A DNA stretch of 64,000 nt from Sipunculus nudus (taxonomy: Eukaryota > Annelida > Sipuncula > Golfingiida > Sipunculidae), in contig CM049312.1 of NCBI GenBank assembly GCA_026874595.1, positions 50,285,429 through 50,349,428 on the forward strand, given 5' to 3'. The position numbers and the translations under genes were made by a program. The notes beneath the pieces are model-generated. The model was given only the letters and a program-made list of their open reading frames with translations, did no database searches and was not told the DNA's origin. This document shows positions 36,401 through 47,750 of this stretch, in pieces (the stretch's first letter is position 1; each line of letters starts with the position of its first letter).

Positions 36401-36860
36401 CCTTGTTTTTTACAATTCCATGTATAACAAAATGTTATGTTGCCCATGTTCCTTGAACATTGTGACCCCTTGCCTGCTGCATCACATGATAGCATTATCC
36501 TCGTATAATTGTCCATGTTTACCTCAGCCCAGTGATAGCTCTGGTGTCTTTAGCAATGATGGCTTCCCAAACATTTGCATGCTACACCAGGTTCATATGA
36601 AAATATATTGTGTACACTTACAATTGTTCCAATATTTACATTAAATACTCAAGATTACTTTGAAGAGAAACTGACATGTTAGTTCACACTTGGGATCTCC
36701 TGAAACTAACGGGCTGTTCTGAAGTCACACCGAAGTGGGGATTCTTGGGCTGTATCAATTATGGCCAGGCTTATCAGCTTCTCCACGCCATTGAGCAGCG
36801 AGTTCTATGACCTCTGTCAGCAGTATTCAACACAGCCACCCATACAAAAAAATCAGGCCT
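36401..36860. other. Intron segment; nothing recognised
   Basis: Short chance open frames only. Confidence 0.45.
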
Positions 36861-37330
36861 GTGACAACATGTAGCGGAAATGTTCCTGGTACGTTCCGGG
36901 AACATTCCTGGAGTGTTAAAATTACCATGCAAATTAGTGTTGCGGGTATGTTCCAACAGTATGTATGAGGCTGTATATAAGCTTTTTGATTGGACGATGA
37001 AATTCCTGGCAGGGGCTGCTGGTATGAAGCTGGAACGTTCCTGAAATCCCACCACATACCCACAGGAATGCTAGTACATAGCATGAAGTTCCCACAACAT
37101 ACCCTTAGGCATGCTTTGTGTAGAGGGAATTCCCCAGAACGTTCCAGGAATGTTCCTGGAGCGTCAAAAATACCATGCAAATTAGTGTTGAGGGTACATT
37201 TGGACAGTATTCATGCGGTTATATATTAGCTTTTTGATTGGACAATGGGATGCTAGACAGAGGCTGGTATGTTGCGGGGATGTTCCAGGAATATTCCCGC
37301 AGCATATTGACCCGCAAGCTTTTAACTCAT
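36861..37330. repeat. GGAATGTTCC-rich repeat, two units of about 250 bases
   Basis: The block 'taccatgcaaattagtgttg...agctttttgattggac' occurs at about 36920-36995 and 37170-37245, each with palindromic GGAACGTTCC/GGAATGTTCC runs before it. The same palindromes recur at 42940-42985. Confidence 0.75.
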
Positions 37331-37422
37331 ATGAAGGCCGTCTCTCTAAACTGGAAGGCAAATGTAAGTTATTTCTGTTGAAGTTTTCACAATTCCTTTA
37401 AAGGTTGTCCACGTTTTTTGTT

Positions 37423-37577
37423 AGCTCAGCTTCAGGACTATAAGTCATCTGAGCTTTAGTCGTGGTCAATTGTCCATCCTCCGTTCGTCCATCTGGATGT
37501 CCATCCATAAGACTGGTATGTTTCGACACCATGTGACCTACAAATCTGAAATTTGGCATACATTTAGATATCCCCCC
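37423..37577 (+). mobile_element. Alpha copy, left part, cut by a gypsy segment
   Basis: TTAGCTCAGCTTCAGGACTA to 'ggcatacatttagatatcccccc', the standard alpha beginning. It stops where the gypsy segment starts. The alpha text that should follow ('ctaccatgctgaaaattggg') resumes at about 40890. Confidence 0.7.
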
Positions 37578-39000
37578 AAAAAAAGACAGCGTGGTCAGGA
37601 AACAATTACTATTACCTCAATGTCTAAAAGACCAAGTATTGCAAGGAATGCATGACCAGATGGGCCACCAAGGGGTGGAGAGAACAGAACAACTGATCCG
37701 TACTCGGTGCTACTGGCCAAGACTTCAGCAAGACGTTCGTGATCATATAAAGAAATGTGTGCGGTGTTCCTTGGCAAAGCCTCAGCCTGTGAAAACTCCG
37801 ATGACACCCCTTCTTGCCACAAGACCATTGGAAATACTGGCCATTGATTTTACTGTTTTAGAACCATCAAAGGGAGTTGAAAACCTCCTTGTCATCACTG
37901 ATGTTTTCAGTAAATTTACAGTAGCTGTACCTACTAAGAACCAGACAGCTGCCACTACAGCAAGAGCTCTTGTGAGGGAATGGTTTCTTAAATATTGGGT
38001 CCCAGCTCAGATACACTCCGACCAAGGAAGGAACTTTGAATCAAAACTCATCAAAGAACTCTATGGAATATATGGAATTACTAAGTCCAGGACAACCCCT
38101 TATCACCCAGCAGGCAATGGTCAGGTTGAACGATTCAACAGGACTGTCCATAATCTACTCAGGACACTGGAGCCCACTCAAAAAATGCAGTGGTCTGAAC
38201 ACCTGTCCAAGGTCATTTATTTTTACAACGTCACCCCACATGCTTCTACTGGGTATACACCTTACTTTTTGATGTTTGGGAGGAACGCACAAACCAATTG
38301 ATTTCCTCTTAGGGCAGCCAGATACACCTGTATGTAACAACTGGGTAAAAGAACACCAAAAGAGACTGAAGGATGCCTACAACCAAGCAGAGTTAAACCT
38401 AAAAGCTGCAGCAGAGAAGCGCTGCACCCATCATGATAAATCTGCTAAGGAAGCTCCCATTTCCATTGGCACTTATGTGAATCTCAGGAATTACAAGTTT
38501 GAAGGAAGACACAAAATTGGGGACAGATTCAGCCCAGATGTATATCAAGTATTACACTTGAATGGTGATGTTTACACTGTCATTTCTTTGAGTGTACCAC
38601 AAAAAGAAAGGATTGTCAACCGATCCAATATGGTTCCATGCAGAGATGCACCTCAGCAATCACTAGTACCAGCTAGGAGAAGGACAAAAAAAGACTGTGT
38701 AGAACAACACAAGTGCCTGATACATCATCTGATGAAAACACTGACAAAAACACCAATACCTTCCTTGTGCAACCTGCACAGAACAACAGGTCCATCTCTG
38801 ATAGTGTTTCTAGTATAGGAGATGAATCGGGAAACACTGACACCTCCCAGACAGACAGTCCTGATGAAGATCCTGCAAGAAGCCCTGAACCTTTGAGAAG
38901 GTCCACTCGCAGGACTGCAGGCCACCATAGCAATCCTTTCCATGAACCTCATTCAGTCTTAGGTACAAGATCATGCCCTAGCCCTGAAGGTACCAGGTAG
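37578..39000 (+). pseudogene. Truncated, frameshifted Ty3/gypsy integrase
   Basis: The frame at about 37582-38301 encodes the end of a polyprotein. It has an H-H-C-C zinc-binding module (HDQMGHQG ... CVRC) and an integrase core with all three acidic residues in recognisable motifs: [14 protein letters not shown] and GNGQVERF. A one-base frameshift near 38280 moves the C-terminal domain ([10 protein letters not shown] ... RIVNRSNMVP) to a second frame. A further shift in an A-run near 38690 moves the tail (RRSTRRTAG) to a third frame, ending at 39000. No gag, protease or reverse transcriptase lies upstream, because the fragment begins directly in an alpha repeat. It is a dead copy of a retrotransposon. 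Confidence 0.9.
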
Positions 39001-40890
39001 TCTGTGTTAAGGCCTTACAGTAAGTGTTAAGTCGGGGTCAACTTAGTAGAAAATGGGGGAGTATGTAACCATATGTAACCAAAAAAACAGTTTGTATTAA
39101 TAGTGTAATTATAATAATGTTTTTATTATCTTAAATATTTTATCACTGGATTTTACATTTGATGCCCTGTGTTCTTTTATCTTTAATATTTACAATGGGA
39201 TGTAGCCTGGAAAGCTGCTAACAGGAGACAGCACCTGATTCAGCAGTACCCCGGGATGAAGGACCTGTCTTAGTACACTGGGGTAATAACCTCTGCCCCC
39301 ACTGTCTGGGCAAGGGTCCAGACAAAGGGATTAGCGTTATGTGTAACAGGGGTTCACAGTCTGGGAAAAACAAGCCCCTGCATGCTGGACAGGGTGACTG
39401 ACTGTATATGTTTGTTGTAACAAAATGAATATATGTGTATAAATTTCCTATGAAGATCAGGACTACATGTGCCTTGAAAGGAATATTTCAAATGTCTGAG
39501 AAAACCCAGTGATAGAGGTATGTGTTTTACTGTTGTAATCAATGATAATCATTGCAATATTATTGTTCAGTTCATATCCCTGCACTGTAATACCTGTATT
39601 ATATTGTCAGTGAGAGAATAGTATAACTGGAACTAAAAATCAGTTAATGAAGGTATTTTCTCTTAGATCTCTCCTGTGAAATGTGCTTGTTTATTGTATG
39701 CCTGTACAGTACCTGAGTGTTTACTGACATGAGTGGGTATCTTATGGTAAAATTGTCATTGTTTCTATAGGTAGCCATATTGTTTTGCTGTTCAGCAAAG
39801 CCTCTCTGAATTTAGAAATGCATGATGGCCTGGCAGCCATCTTAGTTGTACACATGTAATATTTTTTTTAGATGTAGACTATTTCTATGGATTATAAATG
39901 TATGGAACATAAAAAATTAATACTCTGTATTATTGACCTTTTGATATGTTTCATGGTTTTAATATTAACACTAAGGTTATTACAGTACACTGACTAGCAG
40001 TTTTATTTTAATATGATTGATGCAGTACCTTAGTTGATAGTAAATGTATTTTTGCTGAGACTTTAACAGCTGTCATACTAAGACTTAGTCATGCTGTATC
40101 AACCTGTTAATTATAATTTACGATGTTGTATGTATGACTTATATATTAATAGTATGACCTTGTAGCATCTAGAGACTTAGATAATTACAGGTTATATTTT
40201 ACTGTAGGTTATTTAAACCTGCTTGCATAAGGACATGACCAGAAGTGCAGTCAGTAATTGGCAGTTAGTATATTGTAATATTCATGTTACTTATAGTATT
40301 AATTTCAATGTTGGATGATAATGGCTTATCAGAATTAAGACATTGAGAACTGATGTTTATTAATAACATAATTATCAATCATTTGGATCATGACAGTCTG
40401 TATGAAAGATCATACATTTAAATGGTTTTGAGATATAAACATGTACCGTAGTTTTAAATATGATCAATAGATATTCAGACTGTATGTTAAAGGAAACTTA
40501 TTAATGCTCTATACTGTTGATGATGCAAATCATAAAGATGTAATTGACAGTAATGTGTCACCACAATGAAGTTTTTATGGAACTTGCCCGGCAACAGCCA
40601 TTCTTACCTTACTTCTCTTTATATTTGTTTCAGTGTCTGCTTCATCAGATAATAAGTAATTAGGGGTGGAGCCACTGTTTGCAGTACTATAGTTGTTGAA
40701 TATTCACACTCTTACCATATGGATTTGTAGATTTCACATTATTAATTCTTTGCAGTTATATACATATATTAGCTCTACTGCATTAAACTATATATCCACC
40801 GTACTTCAGGTGTTACTTGTATGTGTGCATATGCTGATCAATGAATTGGTAATGGGGACCTGATACTCGGGTACACTACCATGCTGAAAA
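39001..40890 (+). mobile_element. 3' part of the gypsy segment, possible 3' LTR
   Basis: A purine-rich AAAATGGGGGAG (39049-39060) sits where a polypurine tract should be, followed by TATGTAACC, a plausible LTR start. AT-rich sequence without open frames continues until alpha text resumes at about 40890 (after GGTACA). The LTR reading is inferred; no second LTR is present to confirm it. Confidence 0.45.
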
Positions 40891-42545
40891 TTGGGTCAAT
40901 AGGACTTCGTTCCTTTGAGATATTAAGGAAAAACCTCAATTTTTTTTATTAAAAATCTATTTTCACACTTCAGGACTGCCTAATATCAAAACCTCTCATC
41001 TGGTTTTCATCATATTTACCATATTCCTCTATATAGTTCCTATGTACATGCCAGAAATTAAGTCTCTATTATATAATTTAAAAAAGTTACGGGCCCAAAC
41101 ATAATGGACTTCAGGGAAGATATTTGGTCACTTAAGACCAAAAATGTTAAACCTAGGGACTTTTTCAGTAATACAACTTTAGTTAATCAAAATTTAATTG
41201 TATACCAAAAATTAGATCGAAATCTGTTAATTTTTTTAAATGTTGGCAATAATATTAAATTGGTACCTTAAATTTTGCCCAAGTGTGACCATGGCATGTA
41301 TTTTTCTTGTAAGAATATTTGATTTATTTTTCACAGTTGGTATATATATAGATTTAATCTGTTAAAAGCTGAAATTTGAAAGTGAGAGCTTAAAAATTAT
41401 TCTAGTTATTGAAGTTTTTCTGAGGCTCTAATGTATTTACATTTTGAACCTAAAGACTAGCCATGTCTGGTCCCTACAGCCTTGCTTGGGTAAACTTATT
41501 AGTGATGCAACACTGCTGTCACAAATGTAGAATCACGTGGCAACCCTGACTCCCCCAACCCCGCCTAACCAGATATGTTGCATTAGTTTCTTTCTTTAAT
41601 TGCATTGCTGTTTCCAATCCAATGTATACAACTTTTCCTGAATCAAGTGTTATTTTCAGATATTTATTATTGTGCAAATTCCAAGAATAAATTTCAAGAA
41701 AAATTAAACACATCTGTGTATATAATGTGATTTTGCCTGAGCAGATTAAGTATAAATGTTGATGTAATTTAGAATTGTTAACCAACTTAAATTTTCAAAT
41801 ATAATTGATATATAATGTAAATGTATAGTAAAATTTATAAATTTTGTCCAAAATTTCCCTTAACAAAAAATTGATGTATTAAAAAAATGAGGATCTAATG
41901 CAAACATTGGTTCAGTATTTTTCTGCTTCAGTAGAATGGGAATTAAAGTGATATGCTTTGTTTTTCTATCTCTCTGTCCTCATTACAAACTTATCAGAAA
42001 TGATCAAATAGCTGTCAGAGGAACAACAAACAAAAGACCACCTCTTGGTTTAGCCATTTATATACATGAACAGCTGAGTCCCTGTGTAACCTTTCACCAC
42101 CACACAACACAGATTATGAGTAATCTCTTCTCTATATTCACACTCAAACTCAGTCACTTCAGATTGTTTTCCTCTATAGGTCACCTGCATGTCCCATCAG
42201 TAACTTCTTCTCTGAACTCCAAGTTTAAGTCTCTCAATTTGACCTCAACCTGCCTATGGTGATCATGGGAGATTTCAATATTGACGTTTCTAATATAATA
42301 TATAACACCAAATTGACAAAATTATGTCAAATCTTTAAATGTCAACAACTAGTCAGAGAACCAGCCAATGACCATGGAAATACCAAAGATCTTGTCTTTA
42401 CTAACTGTTTAAATGTTTTAGTTTCAACATAAGAAAACACATGGTCAGATCACAAGATATCATTAGCAACAATCCCCCATTCTTCAATTCAGATCAAACA
42501 TGGCAACTTCTCATAGCTTAATCTACCATTTCTTCTCTTTAGATA
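40891..42545 (+). mobile_element. Alpha copy, right part, carrying endonuclease remnant
   Basis: Resumes alpha at 'ctaccatgctgaaaattggg', follows the alpha body ('ttaaggaaaaacctcaatttt', 'gaccatggcatg') and reaches the same region as the 3' third of alpha1, but keeps about 330 more bases between 41990 and 42310. The usual alpha 3' hairpin is missing; a different minisatellite starts after 42545. Confidence 0.6.
41936..42510 (+). pseudogene. Decayed APE-type (EEP) endonuclease domain
   Basis: Three pieces in two frames: RPPLGLAIYIHEQLSP near 42035, then (shifted frame) VIMGDFNID near 42259, followed by KCQQLVREPANDHGN, KDLVFTN and TWSDHK up to about 42460, broken by a stop. GDFN and SDH are catalytic blocks of the APE/exonuclease-endonuclease-phosphatase family. 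This domain occurs in non-LTR retrotransposons and at the C-terminus of Helentron Rep-helicase proteins. Its place just before an alpha 3' end favours the Helentron origin. Confidence 0.6.
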
Positions 42546-42599
42546 CTTTTTGAGACATTCTTTTTTCTCTCCCATTTAGCAACAACTGCTTCCCAAAAC

Positions 42600-42990
42600 A
42601 TATCAAATGAACGTTTTTGTAGCAGCTAGTTGGAACATCCCAGCTAGTTGATACATTTCTAAAACATGGCGGGAACACAACGTAGGAGCTAGTGGGAACA
42701 TCCCAGCTAGTTGATATGTTTCTGGAACGTTGCGGGAACACAATGTAGCAGCAAGTGGGAACATCCAAGCGAGTTGATATGTTTCTGGAACGTTGCGGGA
42801 ACACAACGTAGCTGCTAGTGGAAATCCCAGCTAGTTGATGCATTTCTAAAACGTTGCGGGAACACAACATATCGCTACTAGTGGGAATGTCCCAGCTAGT
42901 TGGAACATGCAGTGGCTACATGAAATGTGTTGTCTGAAGGTTCTGGGAATGTTCCTGGAAAGTTCCAGGAATGTTCCCAGTACGTAAACA
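42600..42990. repeat. 62-base minisatellite, about five units
   Basis: Units with 'cccagctagttgatatgttt', 'ctggaacgttgcgggaacac' and 'aacgtag' repeat from about 42605 to 42910. They are followed by GGGAATGTTCCTGGAA and a second TTCCAGGAATGTTCCC block at 42945-42980. Confidence 0.88.
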
Positions 42991-43628
42991 TTTCTGTATG
43001 GACAGACTCAGTGTTGTGACTTGATTTTTTATAAACTCCTTGATAAGGTTAACAATATATCTAAACTACTATTGGACATAATTCTTTCACATAGTAGTGT
43101 GCTGTACATATTGGTCAGAGGATAGTCTTTTGAAATTTGAGTCACAACCTTTACCATGGGAGTACCAGTAGCCTTGACCTTGAATCAATCCAAATTGAAA
43201 ACCACAAAAAAACATTAGATGTTTCTAGAATGGATGGATGGAATGTCCTGAACATAGTCTTGAATGATCAAGGTCTTAGGTAGCTTTTATTTGTACCCAA
43301 GACTGGTATCACTGGTACTTGAAAACATGCCAGCAGTATTACTCAAAATACAATGATTTGCTTTCTTTGAATTTTTTTAGCATATACAGATGTGCATTAA
43401 ACGGACATCCACATAATAGACAGATTTATCCATTGAATATCCTAGTAAGGTGGCAAGAGCTATATAGCATGTCATTAATAAATGGAGAGGATTTGAAAGA
43501 GAAAACAATCAAGGTCTATGGATATTACCTCTCCAGTGCCAGAAATTTAGTGTTAATTTGAAATAAGCATGATTACACAAGTAAATATTGATAACATATA
43601 TAATAGCCCTGTGTCCTTGTGTTACTAG
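42991..43628. other. Intron g-h, last part; delta relic
   Basis: 43090-43330 resembles one decayed delta monomer ('agtagccttgaccttgaatcaatcc', 'aaggtcttaggtagc'). Nothing else recognised. Confidence 0.45.
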
Positions 43629-44946
43629 GTTGGGTAGTAGTCGTACAGCCAGCCTGCTGAGTGAGACGGAGAGCCAGGTAGATGACATGTGGCAGCAACA
43701 TCTTGAGGAGGTTGGAGATAAGTTAAATGCTGAGAATGACCGTGTGGGATTCCTGCGCATGGTGAACCGTAACCACATCCTGAATGCCAGCAGTTACAGC
43801 TTGAACAGCATGCTCAGCTTCTCCAGCAGTCTCAGTGGTGTAGGCCTGAGTCGTGTAGGAAGTACGAGAACGATAGGCTCAAACCAGAGTGGTCAGCCAC
43901 CACTAAGTGCTCTGTATGAACTGTTAATTCAGCCCATGGAGGACATGCTGGATGGGGAGACAGAGAAAAGAGACCTGGTGCTGGTCTTACAGGGGGACCT
44001 CTATCTGGTGCCATTTGCTTTACTTCGTCCATGTCAACAGAGTCCTTGTCTGTTTGACCGATTCAACCTGCTTGTGGTGCCCTCTATTAGAGCACTTCAG
44101 ACAAGCCAGACTCTTGGAAAGAAAAATCGTTATAATCCCAACTGCTCCGGGACGGTGGTGGTGGGGAATCCTAAACTTCCTCCCACTGTCACACGACACT
44201 GGGACTGGCATGACCTGCCTAGTGCAGAACATGAAGGCAAGTTTTTAAGTGATTTACTGGGATGTTCTCCAATCATAGGGAGTGCTGCAACCAAAGATAA
44301 TGTCCTACAAAGGATGAGAAAAGCTGAGGTCATTCACTTTGCAACTCATATCTCATGGAAGTTGGCTGCAGTTGTACTGTCTCCTGTTTCTATGGCAACT
44401 ACTTCCCATACAAACATTCAAGGTCGAAAGGTGGAGTGCATGGAGCTGGACAGTAGCTGTAGCAGTGATCTGGGGGGGTCTGTTGATGGACCTTCACTGT
44501 CAGAATTCTTGCTGACTGCTGCTGATGTGTTGCATGTGAACATCTCTGCCAAGCTGGTTGTGTTGAGTTCTGTCCACTCAGAAGACCGTGCGGGGCGTAT
44601 TAATGCAGATGGAGTGGTTGGTTTAACCCGAGCATTTTTAGCAGCAGGTGCACAATGTGTTCTGTTTAGTTTATGGCCAGTCCCAGCAATGGCTGCTAAA
44701 ATGTTGCTTAAAGTGTTCTACACCTCTCTGCTGCAGGGAGCCCAATGTAGTCAAGCTCTCAGTGAGGCCATGAAGTCTATACAGGCTACACGCCAGTTCT
44801 CGCACCCCTCCAACTGGGCAGGCTGGGTCCTGGTAGGTAGTAATGTCTACCTTAGCAGCAGGGTGGCGCTGATGGGCCATGCTTTACGTGAACTGCTACA
44901 CACCCCAGAGCAATCAAGGGAGGCCATGAGGGTTGCCCTTCATCTG
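43629..44946 (+). CDS. TTC28: TTC28 exon h: main part of the CHAT domain
   Basis: The acceptor is TGTTACTAG before 43629 and the donor GTGAGG at 44947. It enters in phase 2 and leaves in phase 0, with 439 full codons. Landmarks in order are LSETESQVDDMWQQHLEEVG, VGFLRMVNRNHILN, a Ser-rich linker, LVLVLQGDLYLVPFALLRPC, LLVVPSIRALQ, VVVGNPKLP, VIHFATHISWKLAAVVLSP, KLVVLSSVHSE, TRAFLAAGAQCVLFSLWPVP and HPSNWAGWVLVGSNVYLSS. The His of the HFATH motif (codon 44347-44349) is kept. The strand that carries the catalytic Cys in active CHAT proteases (LSACE-type) reads LSSVH, with Val at 44572-44574. Vertebrate TTC28, as recalled, also lacks Cys there. The domain is therefore predicted to be proteolytically inactive. 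Confidence 0.96.
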
Positions 44947-45455
44947 GTGAGGAACTTTGTCATCATTTTATCATTTACATCATAATCAGTATATTGTAAT
45001 ATAGTATATTGCCTGTAAACCACAAGCAATATTTATGAAATGAACATAGTAAACTCAGTGCAAGTGTGTCTGTTTACAATAACAAGCCCATGTTACTGGA
45101 GGTCTGATTTTGCGTATATATGACAGATAAAAAAAGAGTACCGTAAAGTTCCTAAAAGAATACGCTGTCTCATTAAAAAATGCAACCTGCCTTTGCTCAG
45201 AATTTTACTTATCGGTGCACATATATAACTTCCGCTAAATACGCACCCATATTTGGTTCAAACCTGCCACCATGCAACCGTTACCCTGTACAACAGTATT
45301 AATAAAAATTTTTAGATTACCATGTATTCACATACAACAAACAAATACCTGTAATGTTGTTTAAAATTTTACAAAACATTCAGTGCACTGATAAATGATA
45401 AAATGGTCACAGATGTGCTTACGCCGGTCAACAATTGGCTGGTATGCCAAGCAGT
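44947..45455. other. Intron h-i, first part; MITE-like sequence
   Basis: 45140-45300 holds 'gagtaccgtaaagttcctaa' and 'gctaaatacgcacccatattt', resembling the ends of short DNA transposons. Its continuation appears after gamma2, at 46520 onward. Confidence 0.4.
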
Positions 45456-46514
45456 TTTTAGCCCTCAGCCCTTAGGCTGATGGGCTATTGTTGTCACCCA
45501 AGCTGTCCGTCCGTCCGTCCGTCCGTCCGTCCATCCGTCCGTCCGGCGTCAGTTAACTTTAACCTTGTGAGCGGGATATCTTGAAAAGGATTCACGGTCA
45601 GAATTTTATTTCCTCGGTAAAGATGTATAACGACAAAATCTCGGTCAAGTTGGAAGATGGGTGACCTTGACCTATTTTTCTACATTTTAGAGCTGATTAT
45701 AGAAAAACACTTAGATGCTTATTACTCAGGAACCATTTGGTGGATTTTCACAAAACTTACTATGATTATTGGGACTGATAATCTGTACCTGCTACACAAG
45801 TTTGGTGGCGCCACCTACAATTTCTGATTTTTAATGAATTTTTATGGGATTTTTCAGTTTTGGGCTTGTGAGCGGGATATCTCTAAAAGGATTCACCGTA
45901 GGAATTTTATTTTTTTGGTGAAGATGTATATTGACAAAATCTTGGTCAAGTTCGAAGATGGGTGACCTTGACCTATTTTTCTACGTTTTAGAGCTGATTA
46001 TAGAAAAAACATTTAGAAGCTTATTTCTCAGGAACCATTGGGTGGATTTTCACAATACTTACTATGATCATAGGGACTGATGGTCTGTAACTGCTGCACA
46101 AGTTTGGGGGCGCCACCTGCAATTTCTGATTTTTAAATTAATTTTTCTTGGATTTTTTCAATTTTGGCCTTGTGAGCAGGATATCTCTAAAAGGATTCAC
46201 AATAGGAATTTTATTTCTTTGGTGAAGATGCATATCAACAAAATCTCAGTCAATTTCGAAGATGGGTGACCTTGACCTGCTTTTCAAGGTCACAGAGCTT
46301 ATAATAGAATAAAACTTAGAAGCTTATTTTCAGGAAGCATTTGATGGATTGTTATGAGTCATGGTACATACCTCTCCATATTAAATTTATAACTGAGACA
46401 TGTACAGATATACATCCATGTGAGAACAGATATTTAGTACTTGTCACTGTTACCACCTCTGAACACTGTTCTTTTGGCTGAGGGCTTTTGTCAGCTTCTG
46501 CTGATATTCTAGTT
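45456..46514 (+). mobile_element. Gamma2: complete Helentron-like element
   Basis: 5' end TTTTTAGCCCTCAGCCCTTA and TCCG microsatellite (45508-45544). Three monomers of about 302 bases begin near 45564, 45866 and 46169 ('cttgtgagcgggatatctct'), with GGTGGCGCCACCT. The 3' inverted repeat GGCTGAGGGCT (46479-46489) is the exact reverse complement of the 5' AGCCCTCAGCC. A hairpin TCAGCTTCTGCTGA, then ATATTCTAG and TT, closes it. Confidence 0.75.
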
Positions 46515-47750
46515 AGTACGGCCCGGCATATTACTGGAAAGTGTTATTGCCTGCATGGCAGTAATTTTTATAAGCCGCAAAAAAAAAAAAAATGCATGTA
46601 TGTATAACGTGCAGTTTAATAATACATGTATAACAATTTTAGAACTGAAAAACATTGTTAAAGTAGTTTAAAAATTAATTTTGGCCTTTTATATAGAAAT
46701 AATTTTGGTATTTGTAAGAAAACATGGTAAATTTCAGAAAGCAAACAACTTCCCATAAATGCCCCTGTTATAGCTTAATCTGGGTCCTTTTTCATGCCGC
46801 TCTAGATTAGATTCATGGTGATGTCTTAAATATTGGATGCAGGTGGGCTTCATACAAAATTCTCCAATTCGTTAATGACATTATCATAGTATCATGAGCA
46901 TATTCTGTTAAGAACTTTACCCTAATCCAAACAAGTCCATACATAGACCTTATATGTCCTCTGATATATCTCTGCTAGATGGACATTACAGTCCATGGGC
47001 CAAATGTAAATTCAATGTGAACCCTGTCGCAACAGTTTTGTATGATAGGTGTAGGAGCTTCAGCAGAAATGACACGGGTAGCACAGGTCATGTATCGGGT
47101 TCCAGGCCTGAGTCACCCCAGCATGTGATGTTTCAGCCAGCAGGAATATGCATTTCATTTTATGTGTCAAGTCTGAAACTTGGAAACATTACAGGGCACA
47201 AATTGTTATCATTGGATCTCCACATGGGTGATTAGGTCCCCGTGCATAAATTACAGGCTTATGTACAGAACCCTGAGGACAACCAGGAAAAAACAAGTAA
47301 ATGCATCCGGCATAAAAGCCAATACCGACACGTCAGTCAATTGAGATGAGGGCTATAATAGTTCTATGTAGTAGTGGTATTGCCAAAGATATTTTTGACG
47401 TCTCTGGTGGTAGAAATTTGAGGACTCACATCAGGATGTTATTCCATGCCTCTTTGGTTCAGTGGATACACAGTCACTTATTGAATGCTCACATTCTAGT
47501 TTAAACCAGTCAAAATTTGTTTATTACTAATTTAAAAAAGGGGGCTTATCATCAGAAATGATTTAACTTTGTAGAAGTTATGGATTTCATGAGTGAAGAC
47601 TGGAGATTTTGAAATCTGAACCTTTCTGCAGACAATATGGCTTTGAATCTGCTCATGGATATGATATTCAGTATAGCCACAGGGCTGCCATTTTGAAACT
47701 GGGAATCACAGGGCCCTAATGTAGAACCTTTAGGGTGCCAGCTTATTCTC
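46515..47750. other. Intron h-i, middle; unassigned
   Basis: 46520-46800 continues the MITE-like sequence split by gamma2. The 93-codon frame at 46954-47235 has no recognised homology and lies inside the intron. Confidence 0.4.

Noticed and set aside
37213-37401. Frame containing AFNSYEGRLSKLEGK as an exon
   Set aside because: No match to TTC28, no convincing acceptor, and it borders repeat DNA.
42945-42980. True heat-shock element
   Set aside because: GAA and TTC blocks are spaced by two and three bases alternately, not the regular two-base spacing of a canonical element.
46954-47235. 93-codon + strand frame as a gene
   Set aside because: Intronic, no homology recognised, and of a length expected by chance in this window.
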